A DNA stretch of 64,000 nucleotides from Candidatus Endonucleibacter bathymodioli (lineage in GTDB: Bacteria; Pseudomonadota; Gammaproteobacteria; Pseudomonadales; Endozoicomonadaceae). The position numbers and the translations under genes were made by a program. Below, piece by piece: positions 1 to 9,145 of the stretch (its first letter is position 1; every line of letters begins with the position of its first letter). Location of the stretch: positions 124,001 to 188,000 of the forward strand of contig JASXSV010000001.1 of the NCBI GenBank assembly GCA_030674915.1, in the 5' to 3' direction. The notes beneath the pieces are model-generated. The model had not been told where the DNA came from. It searched no databases and saw only the letters and a program-made list of their open reading frames with translations.

Positions 1-794
1 CAGCTGGAGAGCAAATTATTGCAACAGCTATGGAAATTCTTAAAAAAGTTGAAAGCATTAAGCAGGCTGCTCAGGAGTTCAGTGATGAACGAAAGGGTAG
101 TCTGTCTATTGCCACAACGCATACACAGGCCAGATATGCATTACCATCTGTCATCAATAAATTCATCTCAAAATATCCCTGTGTAACGTTTTGCATGCAC
201 CAAAGCACACCTATTCAGGCAGCAGAAATGGTGGTAAACGGATCCGCAGACTTCGCTATTTCTAGTGAAGGGTTAGAGTTGTTTAATAACCTAGTCATAA
301 TGCCTTGCTATCGCTGGAACCGATGTGTTTTGGTTCCCAAAAGTCACCCCCTAACTCAAATATCTAGACTGACGTTAAAGGATATTTCTTGTCATCCGCT
401 GATAACGTATACTTTGGGTTTGTCTGGACGATCAAAGTTGGACGAGGCTTTCATGAATGAAGGTTTATCGCCTAGGGTAGTGTTCACAGCGGCTGATGCA
501 GATGTAATTAAAACCTATGTTAGGTTAAATCTGGGGGTTGGTATTATCGCAAAGATGTCCTATGACCCTAAATGTGATTCAGATTTGCAGCCACTAGATG
601 CATCCCATCTATTTGAGCCTAGTGTCACTAACATCGGATTTTGTCGAGGCTCATTTATAAGAGGTTTTATGTATGACTTTATTGAAGAATTCGCCTCTCA
701 TCTAACTAGAGACGTGATCAATGATGCCATTTCTAGTCATAACAAGGTGGAGGTAGATGAACTATTTTCAAATATAACGATACCTAGCAATTGA
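1..794 (+). CDS. cysB: LysR-family regulator CysB, N-terminus outside the window
   Basis: This is the C-terminal four fifths of CysB, the LysR-type activator of sulfur assimilation and cysteine biosynthesis, which responds to N-acetylserine. The frame is open from base 3, so the start codon and the helix-turn-helix lie left of the window; the first ATG at 30 is internal. Visible CysB hallmarks are the effector-domain stretch 'IATTHTQARYALP', 'PCYRWNR', 'TYTLGLSGRS' and 'FTAADADVIKTYVRLNLGVG', and the end 'SHLTRDVINDAI', all close to enterobacterial CysB as I remember it. The reading frame is intact and ends in TGA. The next gene lies on the other strand. Identification is secure, but the DNA-binding domain cannot be judged here. 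Confidence 0.93.
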   Translation, partial: AGEQIIATAMEILKKVESIKQAAQEFSDERKGSLSIATTHTQARYALPSVINKFISKYPCVTFCMHQSTPIQAAEMVVNGSADFAISSEGLELFNNLVIMPCYRWNRCVLVPKSHPLTQISRLTLKDISCHPLITYTLGLSGRSKLDEAFMNEGLSPRVVFTAADADVIKTYVRLNLGVGIIAKMSYDPKCDSDLQPLDASHLFEPSVTNIGFCRGSFIRGFMYDFIEEFASHLTRDVINDAISSHNKVEVDELFSNITIPSN

Positions 795-815
795 AATAAG
801 ATGCTAGAGATGTGC

Positions 816-855
816 GGATTAGGATTAGGATTGGGATTGGGATTGGGATTGGGAT
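816..855. repeat. 6-bp tandem repeat (GGATTA/GGATTG, about 6.5 units)
   Basis: Two GGATTA units are followed by about four GGATTG units and a partial unit, 20 bp after the cysB stop. It lies between two convergent genes, so it probably does not affect their coding. It belongs to a wider set of short tandem repeats in this window. Confidence 0.9.
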
Positions 856-911
856 ACCATATTTCCCTATATTAAGCTTAATATTTATCCTGCAGCACTT
901 ATCCTGCGGCA

Positions 912-2882
912 CTATTTATGGAATGTTTTTTCAGCTTTAGCTATAGCGCTACTGCTACCACTAAGAACAACAATATCACCGACCTCCAACACTATTTCTG
1001 GCTCAGGAGCCAAAACTTGCTGACTACGACGGAATTCTACAATGCTACACCCCTCTATTTCAAGGCTGTGAAGACTGCTACCCAGAAGCACTGAATTTTC
1101 TTTAACAGTGATTGCATGGCGGTGTTCAGATATCTCACTATTCATCTGATAATCGTTTAAGCCAGGGTAATAACCATTTAGTATTTCATAGCGGTGCTCT
1201 CGAGTGTGATTGATACGCTTACGCACTAACTCAGAATCAAACCCAAGCATTAGCATTACATGTTTGACAATCAGCAGGCTAGATTCAAGCATTTCAGGTA
1301 TAACAACCGTCGCCCCAGCTTTTTTCAGCTCCTCAGTTTCATGAAAATGCTTAGTTCTGACTAGTATTGGAACGCTTAGTATTTTATCACGAATAGCTTT
1401 GACTGTTGTTAGAGCATCCTCAGATCTATCTATACAAATAACGATTTGACTAGCTCGAGCCAAACCGACGGCCTCCAAAAGCTCAATGCGTCGGCAATCG
1501 CCAAAAAAAACAGGGTCTCCAACTTTTCCTGCCTCCTCGACATGCATAGGGTCTTCATCGAGAACGACAAAGCTTTTACCCTCTTGTGCTAAAAAACGAC
1601 TAATAGTTTGACCAACACGTCCATAACCACATATCAATGTGTGGTGCTGGATATGAGCTGTTTTTATACGAATTTCTTCATCTTCGGCCTCAGGTTCTGT
1701 GATAACAGAGTTAACTTTTCTCTGTCTGAACAAACCGGTAATAATACGGCTGTTACGAATTAGAAGGGGCGCAATAATCATAGACAAAATGGTAATAGCC
1801 AACACAATCGAGGCTAAATCTCCACCTGTTTGACCATATTGAGAAGCTAGAGCAATCATAGCAAAACAAAACTCCCCACCCTGACACAGAAATAGAGCAG
1901 TTTTCATTGAAATATTTTTGGCTTCTCCATATGTACGGGCAAGAATCAGAACAATAAAAAATTTGAAAACCACCAAAGCGCTAGTTGCCAACATAACCAT
2001 CGGCCAGTGCTGTCTTAGAATATCCATATCCAGCATAAGACCAATAGAAACAAAAAATAAGCCAAGTAATACATCCCGAAATGGTCGAATATCAGCTTCA
2101 ATCTGATGTTTGTAGTTACTTTCTCCCATCATCATGCCCGCTACAAATCCTCCAAGAGCCATTGATAATCCAAGAGTATGGGCAACCCAAGCTGCCATAA
2201 GTGCTGTCATTAATGCCGTTAGAACAAAAAGCTCCTCCGAGCGAGCTTGAGCTACTTCATGAAAGACTTTCGGTAGTACCCATTTACCAGCAGCTAGCAT
2301 GGTTAGTACGAAAAAAACTCCTTTTATCAGTGTGATTGATAGAGATGAAATTATCGATACTCCATGAGAGCTGGCAATGGCAGGAATAAGTATTAGAAAC
2401 AATACAGCGGCAATATCTTGAAAAAGGAGCACACTTATTGCTAGTTGTCCTTGCCTAGAGCGTAGTTCATTGCGTTGAGTCAGCTCCTTTAAAACAATTG
2501 CTGTTGATGATAATGCAAGGGCTCCAGAAATAACTAAAGACTCAAGGCTACTATTTCCAGTGAATATTAGAAAACCAAATATGCCTATTATTGATAGTAA
2601 AACCTGCATCCCTCCAAAGCCAAAAACCTCTTTTTTCATGGACTTTATTGTGTTTAAAGAAAATTCAAGACCTAGCGTAAAGAGAAGAAACACCACGCCA
2701 ATCTCTGCCAAAAAACTGATGTCAAAATCGTCAGAAATATACCCAGTAGAAGTAGGGCCTACAACAACGCCTACAAAAATGTAGCCTAGGCTTTCAGGGA
2801 TATTGAAGCGCTTAAACAGAGCAATAGTGACGACAGAAAGAGCTAATATAAGGATAATTTGATTAAAGTATGTGAAGTCCAT
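912..2882 (-). CDS. Kef-type K+/H+ antiporter (CPA2 family) with RCK domain
   Basis: This 656-residue protein has the layout of KefB/KefC-type potassium efflux antiporters. A hydrophobic CPA2 transport domain of about 12 membrane segments spans residues 5-385. A cytosolic RCK/TrkA-N Rossmann domain starts near residue 415 with 'ICGYGRVGQ', and a TrkA-C-like domain closes the protein (about 570-650). Such proteins exchange K+ for H+ across the inner membrane and are gated through nucleotide binding at the RCK domain. At 656 residues it is somewhat longer than E. coli KefB/KefC (about 600-620), and the TrkA-C domain fits the broader KefB-like group better than KefC itself, so no symbol is given. 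ATG at 2882 begins a typical first membrane helix. It is divergent from fieF with a 355-bp gap. Substrate (K+ or Na+) cannot be read from the sequence. Confidence 0.87.
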   Translation of the reverse strand: MDFTYFNQIILILALSVVTIALFKRFNIPESLGYIFVGVVVGPTSTGYISDDFDISFLAEIGVVFLLFTLGLEFSLNTIKSMKKEVFGFGGMQVLLSIIGIFGFLIFTGNSSLESLVISGALALSSTAIVLKELTQRNELRSRQGQLAISVLLFQDIAAVLFLILIPAIASSHGVSIISSLSITLIKGVFFVLTMLAAGKWVLPKVFHEVAQARSEELFVLTALMTALMAAWVAHTLGLSMALGGFVAGMMMGESNYKHQIEADIRPFRDVLLGLFFVSIGLMLDMDILRQHWPMVMLATSALVVFKFFIVLILARTYGEAKNISMKTALFLCQGGEFCFAMIALASQYGQTGGDLASIVLAITILSMIIAPLLIRNSRIITGLFRQRKVNSVITEPEAEDEEIRIKTAHIQHHTLICGYGRVGQTISRFLAQEGKSFVVLDEDPMHVEEAGKVGDPVFFGDCRRIELLEAVGLARASQIVICIDRSEDALTTVKAIRDKILSVPILVRTKHFHETEELKKAGATVVIPEMLESSLLIVKHVMLMLGFDSELVRKRINHTREHRYEILNGYYPGLNDYQMNSEISEHRHAITVKENSVLLGSSLHSLEIEGCSIVEFRRSQQVLAPEPEIVLEVGDIVVLSGSSSAIAKAEKTFHK

Positions 2883-3237
2883 GCTTGATTTAATCCTCTT
2901 GCCATTTCACGTCAGCCCCAATAGCCATCCCAGATTATATGACAAATATGGGGCCAGATCTTACATTGTGGATATTATATACGAAATACTAGAATTTTTC
3001 TTCTTTAGACAGTCATTATACGAACTCACTGTGCAATGCCTAAGTCTTTCTAGGGTAGTATGATGCTAATGTATATACTAGGATCTTTCAGTGCTAATGG
3101 GCATAAAATCCATGATATAAAAACTGTATCTGTGGCAAACCCAACGGGCACTTACACCTTACTTCTTAACTCTCGTCTTGCGCCTCCCGCATACTGTAGA
3201 AATATTCAAAATATTTTTAGCAAGGAAGTCTAACTGA
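2883..3237. other. Divergent intergenic region between antiporter and fieF
   Basis: This 355-bp stretch must hold the outward-facing promoters of the Kef-type gene and fieF. The only clear signal is the fieF ribosome-binding site AAGGAAG at about 3222-3228. A 63-codon open frame on the + strand has no recognisable content and is not called. Confidence 0.5.
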
Positions 3238-4125
3238 ATGGATATGTATAGTGATAAAGCAGCGGAGCTAAGGCATCACAAACTTGTGAAATTTGCCTCA
3301 GCGGCATCTGTAACAACGGCCAGTTTGTTAATCATAGTAAAGATCCCTGTGTGGTTTTTAACAGGATCACTGAGCGTACTTGCCACACTGATCGACTCAA
3401 TAATGGATGTAATGGCTTCTGTCATAACGTTAATTGCTGTAAGAATCGCAATGACTCCCGCAGATGAAAATCATCACTTCGGTCATGGAAAAGCAGAGTA
3501 TCTTGCGGTTTTAGCACAATCAGCCTTCATTGCAGGGTCTGCTATTGTGCTTTTGCTTAATGCTTTTGATCGGGCAACAATACAAACGTCACTAGTCAAC
3601 GAGCACGTAGGCGTATACGTGATGATATTCTCTCTAATAAGCACTGTAGTGCTTTTATTAATTCAGTCCTATGTTATCAGAGAAACAGGATCTTCTGCCA
3701 TTGCTGCCGATGCTATGCACTATAAAATTGATTTGTTAACCAGTACAGCAGTTATAATAGCTCTGATAGGTACAAGTCAAGGGTATTATCAGTTAGACAA
3801 TATTTTTGCCATCCTGATTTCTGGTTACATGCTATACAGTGTCAGAAAAATAGCTTGGTCAGCCATTCAAAATCTAATGGATCAGTCTTTACCCTCAGAA
3901 CAGCAACAAGAGATTAAACAACTTGTTCTTTCTGTAAGTGGGGTGAAAGGGGTGCATGAAATCAGAACTCGACTATCAGGCTCTGTGCCGTTTATACAAA
4001 TGCATATTGATATTCATGGCAAGCTAACCTTGCACCAAGCTCACAAGATCGGTCATAATGCAAAAAATGTTTTATTAGAAAAAATGCCAGGGGCGGACAT
4101 TATTATTCACCTCGATCCAAATTGA
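3238..4125 (+). CDS. fieF: Cation diffusion facilitator FieF (YiiP-like)
   Basis: This 295-residue inner-membrane Zn2+/Fe2+ (Cd2+) : proton antiporter matches the FieF family in length (about 300) and in motifs. Site A residues appear as 'DSIMD' (D53 and D57) in helix 2 and 'HYKID' near residue 161 in helix 5. The cytosolic signature 'HFGHGKAE' lies at residues 80-87. Six membrane segments precede a C-terminal ferredoxin-like cytosolic domain ending in 'GADIIIHLDP', as in E. coli FieF. The start is supported by AAGGAAG nine bases upstream. It is convergent with tatD and their 3' ends overlap by 23 bp. The role is detoxification of excess divalent metal; exact metal specificity is inferred from the family. 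Confidence 0.92.
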   Translation: MDMYSDKAAELRHHKLVKFASAASVTTASLLIIVKIPVWFLTGSLSVLATLIDSIMDVMASVITLIAVRIAMTPADENHHFGHGKAEYLAVLAQSAFIAGSAIVLLLNAFDRATIQTSLVNEHVGVYVMIFSLISTVVLLLIQSYVIRETGSSAIAADAMHYKIDLLTSTAVIIALIGTSQGYYQLDNIFAILISGYMLYSVRKIAWSAIQNLMDQSLPSEQQQEIKQLVLSVSGVKGVHEIRTRLSGSVPFIQMHIDIHGKLTLHQAHKIGHNAKNVLLEKMPGADIIIHLDPN

Positions 4126-4903
4126 AAAACTTTTTAGCGGTTGCGGTTGTTTCTGAAATAATCTGACCGCAGTCCTTCTTGGTAACTTTCGCAAGTGTTT
4201 TCACTACCTCACTAAGAAATGCCGGTTCATTTCTGCGATTTTTTGGTTTTGATGATAGTGTTCTTGGCAGTAAATATGGTGCATCTGTTTCAATCATCAG
4301 TCTATTTGGCGGGATGCTCTTAACAAGAGGGTGTAAGTGGGTTCCCCTGCGCTCATCACAAATCCAACCGGTAATGCCTATGTGTAAATCCAGATCCAAA
4401 TATTTAAAGAGTGTTTCCTTGTCTTCGGTAAAGCAATGGACAACCAGTCGGCCAATAGAGCCTCTATAAGTATTGATTATCTCTAAAAAACGCTGAGATG
4501 CATCTCGCACGTGACAGAATAAAGGCTTCCCTAGCTCAATGGCTAATTCAATTTGTTGTATAAAAACCTTTTCCTGGATATTTCTTGGCGAATAATCTCT
4601 GTTAAAATCAAGTCCTGTTTCACCAACTGCAACAACTTTACTTGATGTTATAATTGATTTCAATTCATCGTAGCTCTTTACTCCGAAGTTTTTTGCATCA
4701 TGGGGATGAACCCCAGCGGTGCTATAGCAATTATTATATTGAGTCGCTAACTCCAGAGCTTGTCTTGACCCGAGCACAGATGTACCTGTGAAAATTAATA
4801 ATGCCACATCAAGGTTTTGTGCACGTTTTATCACTATATCACGATCTAAATCAAAAGATGTGTGAGTAATATTAACACCAATATCTACTAAATAGTCATT
4901 CAT
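4103..4903 (-). CDS. tatD: TatD-family metal-dependent deoxyribonuclease
   Basis: This 266-residue TIM-barrel hydrolase is a two-metal 3'-5' exonuclease acting on DNA, implicated in repair of oxidative damage and DNA degradation. TatD hallmarks are 'DIGVNIT' at the N-terminus, 'TAGVHPHD', the metal-ligand motifs 'GETGLDFNR', 'CHVRDA' and 'VHCFTED', 'ITGWICDERRG', and 'IETDAPYLLPR'. These match E. coli TatD itself rather than YcfH or YjjV. An open frame extends 20 codons further upstream, but ATG at 4903 is chosen because AAAGGGA lies just upstream and residue 1 then aligns with E. coli TatD. Its last 23 bp overlap the end of fieF on the other strand, so the two mRNAs are complementary at their 3' ends. 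Confidence 0.9.
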   Translation of the reverse strand: MNDYLVDIGVNITHTSFDLDRDIVIKRAQNLDVALLIFTGTSVLGSRQALELATQYNNCYSTAGVHPHDAKNFGVKSYDELKSIITSSKVVAVGETGLDFNRDYSPRNIQEKVFIQQIELAIELGKPLFCHVRDASQRFLEIINTYRGSIGRLVVHCFTEDKETLFKYLDLDLHIGITGWICDERRGTHLHPLVKSIPPNRLMIETDAPYLLPRTLSSKPKNRRNEPAFLSEVVKTLAKVTKKDCGQIISETTATAKKFFNLDRGE

Positions 4904-4917
4904 TGTTTTTCCCTTTA

Positions 4918-5175
4918 TGCATGTTAGTATTATATATAAAATAAAGCTAAAAACCACATGCAATACAACGAGAAAGAGTAAAATTACTATATTCTACCTT
5001 AATAATAACTGCTTGTAATGTATAAGCTTGCAAGTACACTCATTGCTTTATTGGCGTGGCAGATTGTATTTCTTCTTATATGTATTTACTACTAGCTAGT
5101 CTATTTTTTGATAATGAATTATAGTGGTTATATGATTTATGAATCCATGACTTTCTAATTTTAGTCACATTCTCA
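4918..5175. repeat. Dispersed intergenic repeat, copy 1 (about 250 bp, diverged)
   Basis: This stretch aligns through its whole length with 13602-13850, with many substitutions and small indels. Shared blocks include 'GAGAAAGAGTAA' against 'AAGAAAGAGTAAGG', 'CACTCATTG', 'TATATGTATTTACT' and 'TTTTGATAATGAATTATA'. Neither copy has an open frame, so it is probably a decayed mobile element or an old duplicated non-coding segment. It begins only 15 bp upstream of the chosen tatD start, so it may contribute the tatD promoter. Confidence 0.7.
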
Positions 5176-5221
5176 TACTGGAGTACACATAATGAGGCTT
5201 AGAATTTAATTTTCATTTAGA

Positions 5222-5345
5222 GACCCAGGAAGTATGCGATTAAGTCCTCGTAATGTGCTAATCCCTGTCATTGTTCTTCGATGTGATGAGTCATTGAGCA
5301 CCAGCTCAGCTTCGCCGCCAGACAGTAACTTACAAGTGAGTTAGT
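5222..5345 (+). mobile_element. Left end of an IS5-group element, relic
   Basis: The sequence from about 5227 reads GGAAGTATGCGATTAAGTCC and continues through 'TAATCCCTGTCATT' to 'AGCTCAGCTTCGCCG'. The same order of blocks opens the IS5-type relics at 23576 (+) and 41650 (-). Only the terminal inverted-repeat region and the first few transposase codons survive. It ends about 120 bp before dif. Confidence 0.7.
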
Positions 5346-5465
5346 GTAGATCAGTAATTTTAGGTAAACATTGTTTAAGAATAAATTTTAATTAATATGT
5401 TATGCCTAAGGAGGGATGATATAAAATATCATGCCATCTTTTTTTATTTGGAAACCATTAGCGCG

Positions 5466-5493
5466 ATTTAACATAATATATATTATGCGAACT
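5466..5493. other. dif: Chromosomal dif site (XerC/XerD recombination site)
   Basis: Read on the - strand, this 28-bp site is AGTTCGCATAA, then a 6-bp centre, then TTATGTTAAAT. The XerD arm TTATGTTAAAT is identical to E. coli dif, and the XerC arm agrees with the gammaproteobacterial pattern RNTKCGCATAA. The only departure from the consensus I recall is A for G inside the centre. dif is where XerCD, activated by FtsK, resolves chromosome dimers at division, normally once per chromosome opposite the origin. This therefore marks the replication terminus. No xer gene is nearby, as expected for a chromosomal dif. Confidence 0.9.
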
Positions 5494-6138
5494 ACGAGTA
5501 GTGGATTAACCGCAGTTTTAGATAATGCATGATGAAGGCAGTCCATGATAAAAATGGGTGGCCAGTGTACGGTGCATGCCCTATATCATAAACAGATGGT
5601 TAAAACGCAACAATGGATAAAGAGTCATTGTCTTTAGCAAGCCCATCGCTTGATCAAGTCAAGGCGGATATACGCCTTTGAGCCTATTAAAATCACTAAT
5701 ATGGTTTAGAGTTTACCGAACATTAGCTTATATAGAATGGCTAGAAACAGATACTTACGAGTCTCAACCTGTCTTTTTATTGGAACTGGGCGCCAATGAA
5801 AGAATAAACTACTAATTGATAGTTAAGCAATAAATATTGGAATACTAATAGATGCTGATTGACACCTCTATTAATAAAAGTTCTAAGTGTTTCATTGTGT
5901 TATGCCTATATTTAATTGTTTCACTTGGTAACACCAACGTTACACTTTAAGGTTAAATAAACAAATGACTATAAAAAATTTGCCATAACAGTGAAAACCT
6001 GTCTATTATTTATTCTTGCATAGGATTAGTTGCGCTTGTTGCCACAATTTGTTATTCATGGGTTTTATATGAGTGTAAACGACAGTGACAGCAAAAAACT
6101 AGAACATTACTTATAATCAAATGAAAAGGTAGCATCTC
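5494..6138. other. Gene-free region downstream of dif
   Basis: Both strands are closed by stops and I recognise no protein or RNA gene. A small hairpin lies at about 5661-5678 (AAGGCG, loop, CGCCTT) without a convincing T-run, so it is not called a terminator. Gene-poor, relic-rich DNA is usual around a terminus. Confidence 0.5.
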
Positions 6139-6468
6139 ATGACACTCCAAAGTCTTATAAAATTAACTCAGCTGCTGAAGGAGACTCCTCTTACTGTAAT
6201 TCAATGGCAGATATTGCTTGTTGTTGCTGACAATACAGGAGAAACAATTACTGATTTAGTAAATGATGAAAAGCTGCGGTGCGGTACACCTAGTGATATT
6301 GCTGTAAGTGTTAAGCGTCTAGGAGAAGGACGACACGATCGACCTGGCCTTGGTCTTATAAAAAAGACAGCGCATCCAGATGATGGTCGTTATTTTAAGC
6401 TAGCTCTCTCACCTAAAGGAAAGAGATTAATAACAAATATAAAGAAAAAAATCCGTAATCTTGAATAG
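6139..6468 (+). CDS. Small winged-helix protein, MarR-like
   Basis: This 109-residue protein resembles the winged-helix core of MarR-type regulators. 'LTVIQWQILLVVADN' looks like helix 2 of the fold, 'TPSDIAVSVKRLGE' like the recognition helix region, and 'LIKKTAHPDDGRYFKLALSPKGKRLI' like the beta wing and following helix. It is shorter than usual MarR proteins (about 140), lacking most of the N-terminal dimerisation helix, so it may be a stand-alone wing domain or a phage/plasmid-type regulator. AAAAGG lies about 12 bases before the ATG. There is no gene partner nearby. The ligand and target are unknown. Confidence 0.55.
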   Translation: MTLQSLIKLTQLLKETPLTVIQWQILLVVADNTGETITDLVNDEKLRCGTPSDIAVSVKRLGEGRHDRPGLGLIKKTAHPDDGRYFKLALSPKGKRLITNIKKKIRNLE

Positions 6469-7149
6469 GGTATAGTTGGGATCTGTAATTTTGATTATCG
6501 TTTATTTAATTTACGGCATAATCCTAGGCCCCAAGTTGTTTGATGAGTTGATTCTTTTAATGGCATCCTAAATTGTCATGTCACTATAAGGAGGAATGCT
6601 TTACCTATAAGGACTCAATCTGACTAAGGTAGTTTAAATGTTTTTTTCCTTATATATTTAGATTATCAATTACGCTTTTCGATAAGCCGTAAATTTTAAT
6701 TATATTCGAGAAGAATCATCGAAAAAGGCCATACTATTATCGCCAAGTATTTAGGAAAAGTGATCTTGCAACCTGGTAGTTATACTGATATTTACATGTA
6801 TGGCGAGCGCACCACTATTATTTAAAATAGAGGTTTTGCAGGTGCTTTCATAAGATTTAAGCATCTGGTTGGAGCAGAACCAATTGCTTTTATTGGCTTG
6901 TTTTTAATTGGAATAATCAAAAGCAGTGTCTAGGCACGCTCGATCAGCGTAAGATGATAGCCAGCTTGGGTGTGATCGTTGTAAATACCAACTCTTTGGT
7001 GGATGTTACAGGCTTTAAGCCGTCATAATAGCATGGCTAATCACGCAGGATGTACCTAGGCAATGATGATTAGTTAGTAAGGATCATGTGCCAGTGCTAG
7101 GTACGTCTAGTCCTTGTTTAATCTTTCCTTGCAGTCTTTTACAATAAAT
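6469..7149. other. Gene-free, decayed region
   Basis: No open frame of note and no recognisable RNA. It lies between the MarR-like gene and an IS3 relic and is probably degraded mobile DNA. Confidence 0.45.
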
Positions 7150-7475
7150 GAGCTGTATTAGCATCTCTATGTGACCCTCATCGCTCGACAGAGCAGCTTT
7201 ACTGGGTGACTTTGATCGTGTTTTTCTTTTGTAAAGAAGGCGCTGGCCTGTTTTGAAATTTCTTTCTCTATGCGCAATTTTTATTGTCTTTGTATAGGAG
7301 CTGAACTCGATACACTCATCTTCAGCTATTCTAGAGCTGCTGACATCTGCTTTTGCCAATCCTTCCAGCGATCGAGTACATTAGTTACAATACCTAGTTA
7401 TTTAGCAGTCTCAGCTACTGAGTATCTTTAATCTCGAGTCAAGGTCATAGCCTCTTATTAAGCTATTTTGGGCAC
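7150..7475 (-). pseudogene. IS3-family OrfA transposase relic
   Basis: Read on the - strand from about 7455, one frame gives 'EAMTLTRD', stop, 'RYSVAETAK', stop, 'LGIVTNVLDRW', then further down 'LRIEKEISKQASAFF'. These are the helix-turn-helix and C-terminal leucine-zipper hallmarks of IS3-family OrfA proteins. At least four in-frame stops (TAA and TAG, several at positions where glutamine codons are expected) show it is dead. No OrfB follows at the expected place. An IS3 OrfB tail survives separately at 54326-54480. Confidence 0.65.
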
Positions 7476-7965
7476 TGTTTGCAACTGGGTTTCTGTGCCT
7501 TAATCCCCCTCCCTCTTTAATTAACTGGTATTATCTCTTATTAAACGGTTCGTTCAACCCGAGCTGTGTGGATAGGTGGCAAGCTAGCAAATTACTATGA
7601 GCCTACGGTAGTATTACGGTGAGTGAGAGCGGCCAGTATCCTCACGCCCTCAATTAGATTTGGTATACATGCAGGAAATACTGATACAGAGCAAAAAATC
7701 GCCTCAATTTAGCAGTTCCTGCTCTTTATACAGCACCGGTAATTATCAGATGAGTATAAAGAAGTAATTCACGTGACCTATACGCATACAAGATAATAAG
7801 AATAGATTTAAAGAAAGGCATGCAAAACCAAAAATAGATAGCTTCGCAGGCCTTATATCGCATGAGACCAAGGAAGGATCGTGAATTTAGGCCTAGGGAT
7901 CGATAAAAATCAGTCAAAAGACCATTATTATAAAATAATGAGTGTATTCGCATGGTTCGTGCTAT
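7476..7965. other. Non-coding stretch before the KfrA-like module
   Basis: I see no supported gene here. A 75-codon frame on the - strand (7726-7953) has no recognisable features. The 3' part probably holds promoter elements for the downstream module. Confidence 0.4.
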
Positions 7966-7997
7966 TTACTACCGGTAAGTATAGTTACCGGTAGTAA
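7966..7997. promoter_or_regulatory. Perfect 13-bp inverted repeat, probable operator
   Basis: TTACTACCGGTAA at 7966-7978 and its exact complement at 7985-7997 flank a 6-bp loop. It lies 80 bp upstream of the KfrA-like gene, and related half-sites (ATACTGGTATTGATAGTAT) continue towards the start codon. KfrA proteins repress their own promoters by binding inverted repeats, so this is a good candidate autoregulatory operator. No T-run follows, which argues against a terminator. Confidence 0.6.
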
Positions 7998-8077
7998 TGC
8001 GTCAGAATAAATACTATTAATACTGGTTTTATGATACTGGTATTGATAGTATCAATTTACCTTTTAGGCCACCTTAG

Positions 8078-9142
8078 ATGAAAAAACAACGGGATATACA
8101 GAAGAAAGAACTCGTTTTCCGCATTCTTGATGAAATGAAAAAATGCGGAGAAAAAGTTAACGCTGATAATGTTGCGAAAAAAGCGCAAATGGGAAAACAA
8201 ACCATTTTGCCCTATTATAATGAGTGGCGATTTTTCGATGACTCTCAAAAACAGCAAGAAAACGAGCTTCCTGAAGACTTAATAAGATCATTACGCCGTT
8301 TAATAGCTCATTGGAAGAATGATGTGTCAAAAGAGCTAGAAGAGCACCAGTACATGGCAGGGCAAGAGGTGGAACGGTTAGAAAAAAGAATCGAACAACT
8401 GGCTATCGATAACGACCATACCAATGATCTCTTATCACAAGCCCAAAAGGATAATGATCAACTACTCCAAGAGCTAAAAGATAGCAACCAGCAGACCCTG
8501 CAAGCAAATATGCAATTACATAAATTACAAGTAGATGTAGCCCGTCAAGAAACTGAGATTATTAACCTTAAGAAAGAGACAGAAGAAGCAAGATCCAGGT
8601 ATATTGTTACGCTAGAGGCTCAAGAAACAAAACTTGACCAACAGTATAAAACACAGATTGATCACTGGATGAAAGTAATTGACGAAGAAAGACTGCAAAA
8701 GCAGGCGATTAATAAAGAGTTAGGATCATTAAAGCAGGAATTATTGGCCTGCGAAAAAGAAAAAGCTCTTCTTGCAAGTCAGATTGAACACAAAGCACAA
8801 GAATACAAGGAAATCTATCTAGAGCGCGATGATCTTAGGTTAGCTCTAAAGAGTCGGGCGCCTTCTTTAACCATATTATCTAGGCTAGAACTGCTGCTAG
8901 ATACGAAGGAAGGTGAAGTTATCAATAAAACAAAAATGCTTTTGGCTTTGCAGTATAGTCATGCTGGGTGCGTTAAAGATCTGAAGGCGAAGCAATCGCT
9001 CTCTAAGGAGCTACAGGATTGCTTAGATAGGGAAAGAGAAAAAGAAGATTATCTTCAGCAAACAAAGCTAGATCTTGAAAGAAGCAAGGGATATGCGCTA
9101 GCCCTAGAAAAAGTACTACAAACAACACAAGGGAAGCAGTAG
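8078..9142 (+). CDS. KfrA-like DNA-binding protein with long coiled coil
   Basis: The 354-residue protein starts with a KfrA_N-type helix-turn-helix (about residues 8-50: 'FRILDEMKKCGEKVNADNVAKK' split by the turn, then 'TILPYYNEWR'). An almost unbroken heptad-rich coiled coil follows from about 85 to 350. Plasmid KfrA proteins have this form: the N-terminal domain binds DNA and represses its own promoter, and the alpha-helical tail makes a filament that helps plasmid segregation. Here it is the first gene of a three-gene set; its stop is 3 bp from the recombinase start, so the two are probably co-translated. A chromosomal KfrA-like protein next to an integrase suggests an integrated mobile element. 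The binding site is likely the inverted repeat at 7966. Confidence 0.75.
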   Translation: MKKQRDIQKKELVFRILDEMKKCGEKVNADNVAKKAQMGKQTILPYYNEWRFFDDSQKQQENELPEDLIRSLRRLIAHWKNDVSKELEEHQYMAGQEVERLEKRIEQLAIDNDHTNDLLSQAQKDNDQLLQELKDSNQQTLQANMQLHKLQVDVARQETEIINLKKETEEARSRYIVTLEAQETKLDQQYKTQIDHWMKVIDEERLQKQAINKELGSLKQELLACEKEKALLASQIEHKAQEYKEIYLERDDLRLALKSRAPSLTILSRLELLLDTKEGEVINKTKMLLALQYSHAGCVKDLKAKQSLSKELQDCLDREREKEDYLQQTKLDLERSKGYALALEKVLQTTQGKQ

Positions 9143-9145
9143 TAA

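Noticed and set aside
2872..3063. 63-codon + strand frame upstream of fieF
   Set aside because: No recognisable composition or domain and it starts inside the antiporter gene's start region; likely chance.
5466..5493. dif as a plasmid cer-type or IMEX site
   Set aside because: The site is near consensus and no adjacent integrative element with the same site repeated is visible; chromosomal dif is simpler.
5661..5678. Hairpin AAGGCG/CGCCTT as a terminator
   Set aside because: Short stem, no T-run and no gene ending just upstream.
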